Positions 9,763-17,160 of a stretch of 41,313 bases of DNA are shown here, piece after piece; position 1 is the stretch's first letter; each line of letters opens with the position of its first letter. The stretch is from JBAWAP01 sp049589355 (lineage in GTDB: Bacteria > Chloroflexota > Anaerolineae > VGOG01). Location of the stretch: the NCBI GenBank assembly GCA_049589355.1, contig JBAWAP010000131.1, forward strand, positions 1-41,313. The letters are read 5' to 3'. The notes under the pieces were generated by a model. It was not told the DNA's origin and searched no databases. It was given only the letters and a program-made list of their open reading frames with translations. The translations under genes were made by a program, and so were the position numbers.

Positions 9763-11008
9763 GATCAGGGTTCTATCGGTAGAGGATTTCGATGCTTTTG
9801 TCAACATTCTCGTGAACGCCTATCCGGGGTGGAAGATCGCCCCTAAAGATAAAGAGGGAAAGGAGCGCGTGAAGCAGCGGTTGCTCGAGGCTCACCAAGA
9901 GGAGCCAACGATCACTGGCTATGGACTCTTCCGAGACGGAGTTCTGCAAGGTGGGATGCTCTTTCACGACTTCAGGATGAATTGCCTCGGCACCCGGATC
10001 GCGGCAGGGGGTGTGGGACAAATTGCCGTTGATCTTCTGCACAAGAAGGAGCACGTCGCCAAGGAGATGACACTCTATTTCTTGAGGCATTATCGGGAGC
10101 GTGGGGCTCCAATGGCCATGCTCTATCCCTTTCGTCCCGATTTTTACAAGAAGATGGGCTTCGGCTATGGGACAAAGATGAACCAGTACCGTGTGCAGCC
10201 CGCCGGTTTGCCTAAAGGTTCATCTAAAGCGCACATCCGCTACCTGGACAAGGACGATAGACAGGCACTGCTGGATTGCTACAACCGATTCCTGAGCAGA
10301 ACCCACGGGATGATTGAGAAGTCTGAGCGTGAGCTCACCAGGTTGGTGGAAAACCCCCAACATCAGATCGCGGGGTACGAGGAAGATGGACGGATTCTCG
10401 GATACCTGGTTTTCACCTTCGAGCACGGCGAAAACTGGCTAATTAACGACATCTGCATCCGGGAGTTCGTCTACGAGAGCCGGGCGGCGCTGTCGGAGTT
10501 GATGACCTTCCTGGCCACGCAGGCCGACCAAATTCGCCACATCATCTTCAACACCCAGGACGAGTTCTTCTATTATCTGCTCCTGGACCCTCGAAATGGC
10601 TCGCCCACGTTGATCCCCGACATCTACCACGAGAGCAACATCCAGGGAGTGGGGTTAATGTATCGAGTGATTCATACCCGGAGGATTTTTGACTTGCTGA
10701 GGGAGCGCAGCTTCGGCGGACAGACCTGCAGGCTCAAGCTGACAATCGAAGATAGCTTACTGCCGGAAAACGCAGGCTGCGTGTTCCTGTGCTTCGAGGA
10801 TGGACGTCTGAATCTGATAGACACCGAGGACTACGACGTGGAGGTCTGTATGGGCGTGGCGGAATTCTCCTCGCTGCTGGTGGGGGCGGTGAACTTCAGG
10901 AGTCTTCACAAGTACGGCTTGGCCGAAATCTCCGATCCCGGATACGTTGGCACCATTGATAAGGTCTTCGCGGTGGAAGATAAGCCTATCTGCACGACCC
11001 CGTTCTGA
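9755..11008 (+). CDS. Eis-like GNAT acetyltransferase (tandem GNAT plus SCP2-type domain)
   Basis: A 417-aa protein with the plan of Mycobacterium Eis. It has an N-terminal GNAT domain with an acetyl-CoA-loop-like stretch (GGVGQIAV, about 90-97), then FYKKMGFGYG where the tyrosine could be the general acid, a second GNAT-like half, and an SCP2-like C-terminal domain (about 305-405). It ends in a C-terminal phenylalanine, and in Eis the C-terminal carboxylate takes part in catalysis. Eis-type enzymes N-acetylate amines, including aminoglycosides. Here the gene lies second in the Trp T-box operon and overlaps the preceding gene, so its substrate is more likely a metabolite of this pathway. That last point is inference. 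Confidence 0.75.
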   Translation: MSEIRVLSVEDFDAFVNILVNAYPGWKIAPKDKEGKERVKQRLLEAHQEEPTITGYGLFRDGVLQGGMLFHDFRMNCLGTRIAAGGVGQIAVDLLHKKEHVAKEMTLYFLRHYRERGAPMAMLYPFRPDFYKKMGFGYGTKMNQYRVQPAGLPKGSSKAHIRYLDKDDRQALLDCYNRFLSRTHGMIEKSERELTRLVENPQHQIAGYEEDGRILGYLVFTFEHGENWLINDICIREFVYESRAALSELMTFLATQADQIRHIIFNTQDEFFYYLLLDPRNGSPTLIPDIYHESNIQGVGLMYRVIHTRRIFDLLRERSFGGQTCRLKLTIEDSLLPENAGCVFLCFEDGRLNLIDTEDYDVEVCMGVAEFSSLLVGAVNFRSLHKYGLAEISDPGYVGTIDKVFAVEDKPICTTPF

Positions 11009-11025
11009 TTGGGAGGATAAGAGTC

Positions 11026-11493
11026 GTGAAACGAATTCTGGTGAATGAGGACGTTTGCAGCGGCTGCCGGGCCTGCGAGGTGGCCTGCGTGGCTCGGCAC
11101 GACGGGCGTTTCGGCACCGCCACAGCCCGCATCTGGGTGACCAAGATCGAACCGTTGGGAGTGGATCATCCCCACGTCTGCCGTCTGTGCCGGCGGCCGC
11201 CATGCGTGGCTGCCTGTCCCACCGGGGCCCTGAACAAGGACGAGGCCACGGGGGCTGTCCTCCTGCGCCCCGACGATTGCATCGGTTGCTCGGCCTGTGT
11301 AGACGAGTGCCCCTTCGGTATGGCCGCCCTGCACCCGGAGACTGGCCTGGCCCTCATCTGTGATCTGTGCGGGGGCGACCCCGCCTGCGTGAAGCGATGT
11401 GCCACCGGTGCGATTGTGTACGACGACGCAGAAGCGGGAGTGAGAGCGAAGCGGAAAAGACTGGCCGTCGAGGGAGTGAGCGATCATGTATAG
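11026..11493 (+). CDS. Polyferredoxin-type 4Fe-4S protein, probable electron partner of AOR
   Basis: A 155-aa protein with four cysteine groups: CSGCRACEVAC, CRLCRRPPCVAACP, CIGCSACVDECP and CDLCGGDPACVKRC. This arrangement fits four [4Fe-4S] clusters, as in HycB/DmsB-type electron-transfer subunits. It starts with GTG 15 nt after a GGGAGG-like site and overlaps the AOR gene by 8 nt. It probably carries electrons to or from the aldehyde ferredoxin oxidoreductase in the cytoplasm. There is no signal peptide or membrane anchor. Confidence 0.88.
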   Translation: MKRILVNEDVCSGCRACEVACVARHDGRFGTATARIWVTKIEPLGVDHPHVCRLCRRPPCVAACPTGALNKDEATGAVLLRPDDCIGCSACVDECPFGMAALHPETGLALICDLCGGDPACVKRCATGAIVYDDAEAGVRAKRKRLAVEGVSDHV

Positions 11494-13357
11494 CTACGGC
11501 GGCAGCATCTTGCGCATCAACCTGACCGATGGCACCATCCACCGTCACCCCACCGAGGTGCATCTGGCCCGGGCCTTCCTGGGCGGGCGAGGGCTCAACG
11601 TGAAACGACTGTGGGACGAACTACCGGCCCACACCGACGGGCTGTCGCCGGAGAACACCCTGGTCTTCGGCGTCGGGCCCCTGGTGGGGACGCTCTTCCC
11701 TGGGGGAGCACGGTTCAACGTCAGCGCCATGTCTCCTCAGACCGGGATTCTGGGCGACTCCAATGCCGGCGGATTCTTCGGCCCTGAGCTCAAGTTCGCT
11801 GGCTACGACCAGGTGATCATCCAGGGTCGGGCGGATCATCCGGTTTACCTCTGGATCAAGGACGACGCGGTGGAGCTGCGGGATGCCCATGGGCTGTGGG
11901 GCCGGGACGTGTGGGACACCACCTCGGCCATTAAGCAGGAACTCGACGACCTTGATATCCAGATAGCCACCATCGGCCAGGGGGCGGAGAACGGAGTGCG
12001 TTTCGCCGGGGTGTTCGTCAACCTCAACCGCCCGGCGGCCCGCACGGGCATGGGCACAGTCATGGCTTCCAAGAACCTCAAGGCGGTGGCCGTGCGCGGC
12101 ACCGGGCTCATCCCCGTGGCCGACATGTCCCGCTTCTGCGAGATCATCGAACGCCTGGATGAGGTCATCTACCACCACCCCGAATACGAGATTCGCTGCC
12201 GTCTGGGCACCACCAGGCTTATCAAAGCCCTCGATAGCATCGGCGGCCTGCCCACTCGCCATTTCCAGAGTGGCTGCTTTGAAGAGGCGGATGCGGTGAG
12301 CGGCGAGGCCATTGAGGAGCTGTACAAGATCAAGAGCAAAGCCTGCTTTGCCTGCACCATCCCTTGCAGCCGTTTCCTGGTGATAGACGACCCCCGTTTC
12401 CCCGGTCTGTGCCTGGAGGGGCCGGAATACGAGCCCCTGGCTGGCTTCACTGCCCGAGTGGGCAACGGCGATCTGGCGCTGGCCCTGAAATGCATTGACC
12501 TGGCCAACCGCTACGGCGTGGACGCCATCGCCATCAGCGAGGTCATCTCCTGGGCCATGGAGTGTTACGAGCGCGGCCTCCTTTCCTGTGAGGAGGCCGA
12601 TGGACTCAACCTCACCTGGGGCAACGGCGAGACCATCCTGTCTCTGATTCACAAAGTGGCCCATCGAGAGGGGTTCGGCGATATGCTGGCCGACGGGGTC
12701 AAGAAGGCGGCCGAGCGCCTGGGGCGAGGCTCGGAGGAGATCGCCATCCATGGCAAGGGCCTGGAGGTCTTCCAGGCGGATGTGCGGAGCATCAAGGGCT
12801 ACGGCCTGGGTAACGCGGTGGCCAGCCGTGGAGCCGATCACCTGCGATCAGAACCCTGGTTCGAGTTTTCCAACGACCCAGAGGAGGGCATCCGCCGCTA
12901 TGGCATCCCCGAGACGGCCTTCCGCCTGGAGTACAAGGGCAAGGGTTTGGTGGTCAAGCACTTCGAGGAGATGGCGGCCATCGCCGATTCGATGGGGGTG
13001 TGCAAGAACACCTACAACAACATGGAAGTGCTGGACTGGGAGGGGACGGCGGAGCTGCTCCGGGCTGCCACCGGCTGGGACCTCACCGGCGAGGAGGTGC
13101 GGCGCATAGGCGAGCGCATCGTGAACCTGGAACGGCTATTCATCGGCCGCGAGGGGATCACGCGCCAGGACGACACTCTGCCCAAGCGTTTTCTGGAAGA
13201 GCCCCTGCCCGAGGGAAGCGGCCCCAGCACTGGGTCGGTTTTGGAGCTGGAGCCAATGCTGGATGAATACTACCGCGCCAGGGGGTGGGACGCGGAGACT
13301 GGGTTGCCGACGGAGGAAAAGCTGGAGGAATTAGGACTGATAGTCGAGGAGGAATAA
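11486..13357 (+). CDS. Aldehyde ferredoxin oxidoreductase family protein (tungsten/molybdopterin)
   Basis: A full-length AOR family protein of 623 aa. The N-terminal domain begins MYSYGGSILRINLTDGTI and contains FLGGRGLNVKRLWDEL, and the cofactor-binding stretch NRPAARTGMGTVMASKNLKA is typical. The cluster ligands C287, C290 and C294 (CxxCxxxC) and the distal C506 are all present, so the enzyme should hold one [4Fe-4S] and a bis-pterin tungsten or molybdenum site. The family oxidises aldehydes to acids with ferredoxin, or reduces acids in reverse. Its place inside a Trp-starvation operon with TrpB2 suggests an aromatic or indolic substrate. The next gene starts on the base after its stop codon. 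Confidence 0.92.
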   Translation: MYSYGGSILRINLTDGTIHRHPTEVHLARAFLGGRGLNVKRLWDELPAHTDGLSPENTLVFGVGPLVGTLFPGGARFNVSAMSPQTGILGDSNAGGFFGPELKFAGYDQVIIQGRADHPVYLWIKDDAVELRDAHGLWGRDVWDTTSAIKQELDDLDIQIATIGQGAENGVRFAGVFVNLNRPAARTGMGTVMASKNLKAVAVRGTGLIPVADMSRFCEIIERLDEVIYHHPEYEIRCRLGTTRLIKALDSIGGLPTRHFQSGCFEEADAVSGEAIEELYKIKSKACFACTIPCSRFLVIDDPRFPGLCLEGPEYEPLAGFTARVGNGDLALALKCIDLANRYGVDAIAISEVISWAMECYERGLLSCEEADGLNLTWGNGETILSLIHKVAHREGFGDMLADGVKKAAERLGRGSEEIAIHGKGLEVFQADVRSIKGYGLGNAVASRGADHLRSEPWFEFSNDPEEGIRRYGIPETAFRLEYKGKGLVVKHFEEMAAIADSMGVCKNTYNNMEVLDWEGTAELLRAATGWDLTGEEVRRIGERIVNLERLFIGREGITRQDDTLPKRFLEEPLPEGSGPSTGSVLELEPMLDEYYRARGWDAETGLPTEEKLEELGLIVEEE

Positions 13358-13957
13358 ATGGCAAACAGAAAGGAAGAAACGCCAGCCCTTCTAATCATTG
13401 ACATGGTCAAAGACAATCTTGATGAAAAGAACGACTTTCCCATTACGCCTTTTGCCAGTCAGATCATCGCCCCTATTAACAGCCTGATCGGTGTGTTTAG
13501 AGAGCAGGAGTGGCCGATTGTTTTTTCGACGGATGCCTATCGCAGGGAGGACTTTATATTCGAAGGTCGCCTGAAACCTTTCTCGCTGGTAGGAACAGAA
13601 GGGGCGGAGGTGGCAGATGAGCTGGATTACAGGGAGGGAGAGGACTTATGGCTCCCCAAGCCAAGGTTTTCGGCCTTTTTCAAGACCGGACTCGATCAAT
13701 GGCTGCGGGAAAGGGGAGTGACCCTCTGCGCCGTCGCCGGGATTGCGACAGAGTACTGCGTTTTGACGACCGTCATGGATGCCATCTGTCACGATTTCAA
13801 GGCGGTCTTTCTGGAAGATTGCTCCGCTTCTTACTCTGAGAGCATTCACGAGCAGACGCTAGGTCTTTACCGTCGCAACCCACTCTATCCGTTGATGAGG
13901 GTGATCTCATCGTCGGATCTGGTGGCCGAGTTAGTGGGGGATACTAGCGATGTATGA
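13358..13957 (+). CDS. Isochorismatase-like cysteine hydrolase
   Basis: A 199-aa alpha/beta hydrolase of the isochorismatase/nicotinamidase superfamily. The catalytic triad is visible: D15 in LIIDMVKDN, K101 in LPKPRFSAF, and the nucleophile C134 in GIATEYCVLTT. Members hydrolyse amides (nicotinamide, carbamoyl compounds) or the isochorismate enol ether. It begins directly at the AOR stop codon and overlaps the next gene by 8 nt, so it is clearly part of the operon. Its substrate cannot be read from the sequence. GC and codon use look slightly more AT-rich than in the AOR gene. Confidence 0.85.
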   Translation: MANRKEETPALLIIDMVKDNLDEKNDFPITPFASQIIAPINSLIGVFREQEWPIVFSTDAYRREDFIFEGRLKPFSLVGTEGAEVADELDYREGEDLWLPKPRFSAFFKTGLDQWLRERGVTLCAVAGIATEYCVLTTVMDAICHDFKAVFLEDCSASYSESIHEQTLGLYRRNPLYPLMRVISSSDLVAELVGDTSDV

Positions 13958-14591
13958 ATTGAAGGTCACCGTCACCAAGGTGCTGGGAGAATGCACGGCG
14001 AATCCGCCCATGAAGCCGGGCGATTACTTCACCGTGCGCGACGGCGATATTAGAATTCCCCAGGGCGGCTACATTTGCCTGTGGGCTCTGCAAAACCTGT
14101 TGCCGGTCATCACGCCCAAGGAGAGGGAAATCCTCGAGGACAAGGACGAGGACTGGATGTGGCGGGTGCATCATGCCCAATGCCCGGACCCTAAAGGTCG
14201 AGTGATTTTCAAGATCGAGAGGATGGGGAAGGTGGAGAAGGGAGCAAGGGAGCAGGGGGGCAAAGGAGCAGAGGACATTGAGGGTGGGGAGGGGGCTGAG
14301 GGGAGGCTGCGGAACCTGAGGGTGGTGGTGGAGGAGGTCAGGGGGAAGTGCACTTCGGGGATGAGGCCAGGCGATCATTTTATCTTGCGCAGCGGGCGGC
14401 TGTACATCCCGGCCCATCGTCACTTCTGTCTCTATGCTCTGCACGCCGCCCTTCCGCTCCTTCCGGCCAAACAGCGGCCGCTGGAGGATGGCGATTGGCT
14501 AAAGGAGGACAACCACGTTATCTGTCCCGATCCGACGGGCAACGTGATCGTGAGGATCGAGAGGATAGGAGAAATTGGGGGCGAGAGATGA
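13950..14591 (+). CDS. Tandem TIGR04076-like protein of unknown function
   Basis: A 213-aa protein made of two copies of a small domain (about 1-95 and 120-208). Each has the order G(E/K)C, then KPGD or RPGD, a short strand pair, P with an aromatic and C, ALxxxLP, and CPDPxGxVIxxIER. I recognise this as the TIGR04076 type, which normally occurs as one ~90-residue domain. The linker (about 93-121) is Gly/Glu/Lys-rich and comes from a purine-rich G/A stretch (14222-14310) resembling an intergenic repeat. A duplication joined by repeat DNA is therefore likely. Function is unknown. It overlaps both neighbours, as in a translationally coupled operon. Confidence 0.65.
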   Translation: MYELKVTVTKVLGECTANPPMKPGDYFTVRDGDIRIPQGGYICLWALQNLLPVITPKEREILEDKDEDWMWRVHHAQCPDPKGRVIFKIERMGKVEKGAREQGGKGAEDIEGGEGAEGRLRNLRVVVEEVRGKCTSGMRPGDHFILRSGRLYIPAHRHFCLYALHAALPLLPAKQRPLEDGDWLKEDNHVICPDPTGNVIVRIERIGEIGGER

Positions 14592-15574
14592 GTGAAAAAG
14601 GACGTATTTTGACGGGACATCGGCCCACGGGCCGAAGACATCTGGGCCATCTGGTGGGCACTTTGGAGAACTGGGCGGGGCTGCAGGACGACTACGAATG
14701 TCTTTTCCTGATAGCCGATTTGCACGTTTTGACCACTGACTGCACCCACCCTGAGCACATTCAGAGCAACATCGCCGAGGTAGTGATGGACTGGCTGGCG
14801 GCTGGCCTCGACCCGGAAAGGAGCACTTTCGTCCTTCAATCGGCGGTCAAGGAGCACGCCGAGCTGGCTTTGCTCTTCTCCATGCTGGTTACTGTGGGCT
14901 GCCTGGAGCGCAATCCCACTTACAAGGAGCAGGTGAAGGAATTGGGGCTCAATCCCTCATTGGGCCTCCTGGCCTATCCGGTCTTGCAGGCTGCGGACAT
15001 CCTGGTCTACAAAGCGGACACCGTGCCCGTGGGCGAGGATCAGATGCCCCACATCGAGATCGCCCGGGAGGTAGCTCGCCGTTTCAACGCTACCTACGGG
15101 GAGACCTTTCCTGAACCGCAGGGGCTCCTCAGCCATGCGCCACGGCTGCCAGGCACAGACAATCGCACCATGCACACCAGCTACGGCAATGCCATCTATC
15201 TCTCCGACGATCCCGGGACGGTCGGGGAGAAGGTCATGATGATGTACACGGATCCTACTCGCATTCATACCACTGATCCCGGTCACGTGGAGGGCAATCC
15301 TGTCTTCGCCTACCACGGCATTTTCAACGAGGACAGGGAGGAGGTAGAGGAGCTCAAGGCTCGCTACCGGGCCGGTCGAGTCGGCGATATTGAGGTTAAA
15401 AGGAGACTGGCCAAGGCTTTGAACCGCTACCTAACCCCCTTGCGGGAGAAGCGTCGTGAATTCGCGGCCAGGCCCGATTATGGGCGGGATGTCCTACACG
15501 AGGGCACGGCTCGCGCCAGGCTCCTTGCCCAGGCCACCATGGCTGAAGTCAGAGAGAAGATGGGGTTGACGTGA
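14588..15574 (+). CDS. trpS: Tryptophanyl-tRNA synthetase, with degenerate KMSKS
   Basis: A class I TrpRS of 328 aa starting at ATG 14588, which overlaps the previous stop as ATGA. The HIGH-type motif is HLGH in TGHRPTGRRHLGHL (9-22). Other TrpRS features are LIADLHVLTT, NPTYKEQVKELG and YPVLQAADILVYKA with VGEDQMPH. The KMSKS loop reads T194-M-H-T-S198 followed by YGNAIYLSD, so both lysines are missing. In well-studied TrpRS enzymes these lysines stabilise the activation transition state, so this copy may be slow, use another residue, or have a changed role. Its position in a tRNA-Trp-sensing operon is standard for a TrpRS. Another trpS may exist elsewhere in the genome. Confidence 0.88.
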   Translation: MSEKGRILTGHRPTGRRHLGHLVGTLENWAGLQDDYECLFLIADLHVLTTDCTHPEHIQSNIAEVVMDWLAAGLDPERSTFVLQSAVKEHAELALLFSMLVTVGCLERNPTYKEQVKELGLNPSLGLLAYPVLQAADILVYKADTVPVGEDQMPHIEIAREVARRFNATYGETFPEPQGLLSHAPRLPGTDNRTMHTSYGNAIYLSDDPGTVGEKVMMMYTDPTRIHTTDPGHVEGNPVFAYHGIFNEDREEVEELKARYRAGRVGDIEVKRRLAKALNRYLTPLREKRREFAARPDYGRDVLHEGTARARLLAQATMAEVREKMGLT

Positions 15575-15628
15575 TGCGTGTTGCGTATTGCGTGATGGGC
15601 CCTTCACGAACTTGAATGGAGGAAGATT

Positions 15629-15667
15629 ATGAGCAAAAACGGCCTCTTGACGTCGAAGGCGAGCTGA
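15629..15667 (+). other. Short ORF before trpB2, possible remnant
   Basis: A GGAGG site precedes a 12-codon ORF reading MSKNGLLTSKAS. Its first residues resemble the trpS start (MSEKGRILTG). It could be the truncated end of a duplicated trpS start region. It contains no Trp codons, so it is not a classical trp leader. The surrounding 15575-15739 gap also has a GCGTGTTGCGTATTGCGTG simple repeat. Confidence 0.3.
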
Positions 15668-15739
15668 AAGAGGCATCCATACCTTGAAACTCTAGCATAG
15701 TGCAACTCAAAATACATATATTTAAGGAGGAAACTCAAA

Positions 15740-17101
15740 ATGAAAGAGACTAAGATTATTCTCAGTGAGAAGGAGATACCTACTCAGTGGTACAATATCC
15801 AGGCGGATCTCCCTGAGCCACTGCCGGCCGTGTTGCACCCGGTGACGCTTCAGCCGTGCGGCCCCGATGATCTGGCTCCCCTCTTCCCTATGGCCCTGAT
15901 CATGCAGGAGGTGAGCCAGGAGCGCTGGATCGAGATCCCAGAGCCAGTGCGGGAGGTCTACAAGCTCTGGCGCCCCACGCCTCTCTATCGGGCCCGGCGT
16001 TGGGAAGAGGCCCTGGACACTCCGGCCCACATCTACTACAAGTATGAGGGGGGCAGTCCGCCAGGCAGCCACAAGCCCAATACCGCCGTGGCCCAGGCCT
16101 TCTACAACAAGGAAGAGGGGCAGACACGCCTGAGCACCGAGACCGGCGCCGGACAATGGGGCAGCGCTTTGGCCTTCGCCTGCAACCTCTTCGGTCTGGA
16201 GTGCAAAGTGTACATGGTCAGGGTCAGCTACGAGCAGAAGCCCTACCGAAAGAGCATGATGCAGGCCTGGGGCGCCAAGGTGACGCCCAGTCCCAGCCCC
16301 GATACAAACTATGGACGTCAACTCCTGGCCGAGGACCCGGAGTGTACTGGCAGTCTGGGCATCGCCATCAGCGAGGCGGTGGAGGACGCTGTCACCCACA
16401 AGGGCACCAAGTACTCCCTGGGCAGCGTGGTCAACCACGTCCTGCTGCACCAGACAGTTGTCGGGCTGGAGGTCAAGAAGCAGTTCGAGATGGCGGGGGA
16501 ATACCCGGAGGTGATGATCGGCTGCATCGGCGGCGGCTCAAACTTCGCCGGTTTTTTCCTACCCTTCGTTCGTGACAAGATAGTCGAGGGCAGAGATATT
16601 CGCTTCGTCGCTGTGGAGCCCATAGCCTGCCCCTCAGTCACCAAGGGCCTCTATGCCTACGACTGGGGTGATACGGCGAAAACGGGGCCGGTGGTCAAGA
16701 TGCACACCCTGGGACATACCTTTGTCCCCCCGCCCATCCACGCTGGCGGGCTGCGTTATCATGGCATGGCCCCCATCCTCTGTCACCTGCACCGGCTAGG
16801 GATCATGGAGGCGGTGGCCGTGCACCAGAATCCGGTCTTCGCCGCGGCAGTGAGCTTCGCCAGAGCAGAAGGAATCATTCCCGCGCCTGAGCCCTCCCAC
16901 GCTATCAAGGTGGCTATGGACGAAGCCCTCAAGTGCAAGGAGACGGGCGAGGAGAAGGTGATCGCCTTCAACCTGTCTGGGCATGGTCACTTCGACATGA
17001 AGGCCTACGACGACTACTTCGCTGGCGTGCTGCCCGATTACGAGTACCCTGAGGAGAAAGTCAAGGAGGCGTTAAAGGAGCTGCCCAAAGTAGGTGATTA
17101 G
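15740..17101 (+). CDS. trpB2: Tryptophan synthase beta chain, TrpB2 type
   Basis: A 453-aa PLP enzyme of the TrpB2 branch, which is longer than TrpB1 and normally works without TrpA. The PLP lysine is K112 in GSPPGSHKPNTA, the phosphate-binding glycine loop is GCIGGGSNFAGF, and the C-terminal LSGHGHFD is typical. It condenses indole with serine (or phosphoserine in some TrpB2) to give tryptophan. The start has a strong AAGGAGG. No trpA or other trp genes are present, so free indole is the probable substrate. It lies 165 nt after trpS and should be read through from the Trp T-box promoter; I see no convincing promoter of its own. Confidence 0.92.
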   Translation: MKETKIILSEKEIPTQWYNIQADLPEPLPAVLHPVTLQPCGPDDLAPLFPMALIMQEVSQERWIEIPEPVREVYKLWRPTPLYRARRWEEALDTPAHIYYKYEGGSPPGSHKPNTAVAQAFYNKEEGQTRLSTETGAGQWGSALAFACNLFGLECKVYMVRVSYEQKPYRKSMMQAWGAKVTPSPSPDTNYGRQLLAEDPECTGSLGIAISEAVEDAVTHKGTKYSLGSVVNHVLLHQTVVGLEVKKQFEMAGEYPEVMIGCIGGGSNFAGFFLPFVRDKIVEGRDIRFVAVEPIACPSVTKGLYAYDWGDTAKTGPVVKMHTLGHTFVPPPIHAGGLRYHGMAPILCHLHRLGIMEAVAVHQNPVFAAAVSFARAEGIIPAPEPSHAIKVAMDEALKCKETGEEKVIAFNLSGHGHFDMKAYDDYFAGVLPDYEYPEEKVKEALKELPKVGD

Positions 17102-17107
17102 GTGGGG

Positions 17108-17156
17108 TGGCTAGGCGGTTGGGCTTTTGCTTCCGAGTTACCCAGCCGCCTAGCCA
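17108..17156. terminator. Hairpin terminator between convergent trpB2 and pfkA
   Basis: The arms TGGCTAGGCGGTTGGG and CCCAGCCGCCTAGCCA pair over 16 positions (one G-T) around a 17-nt loop. It sits between two convergent genes and could end both transcripts. The U-tract is weak on both strands. Confidence 0.6.
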
Positions 17157-17160
17157 TTCT

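Noticed and set aside
14348..14587. Longer start for trpS at 14348
   Set aside because: The extension lies inside the TIGR04076-like gene in another frame; ATG 14588 overlaps the previous stop as ATGA and gives the normal TrpRS N terminus.
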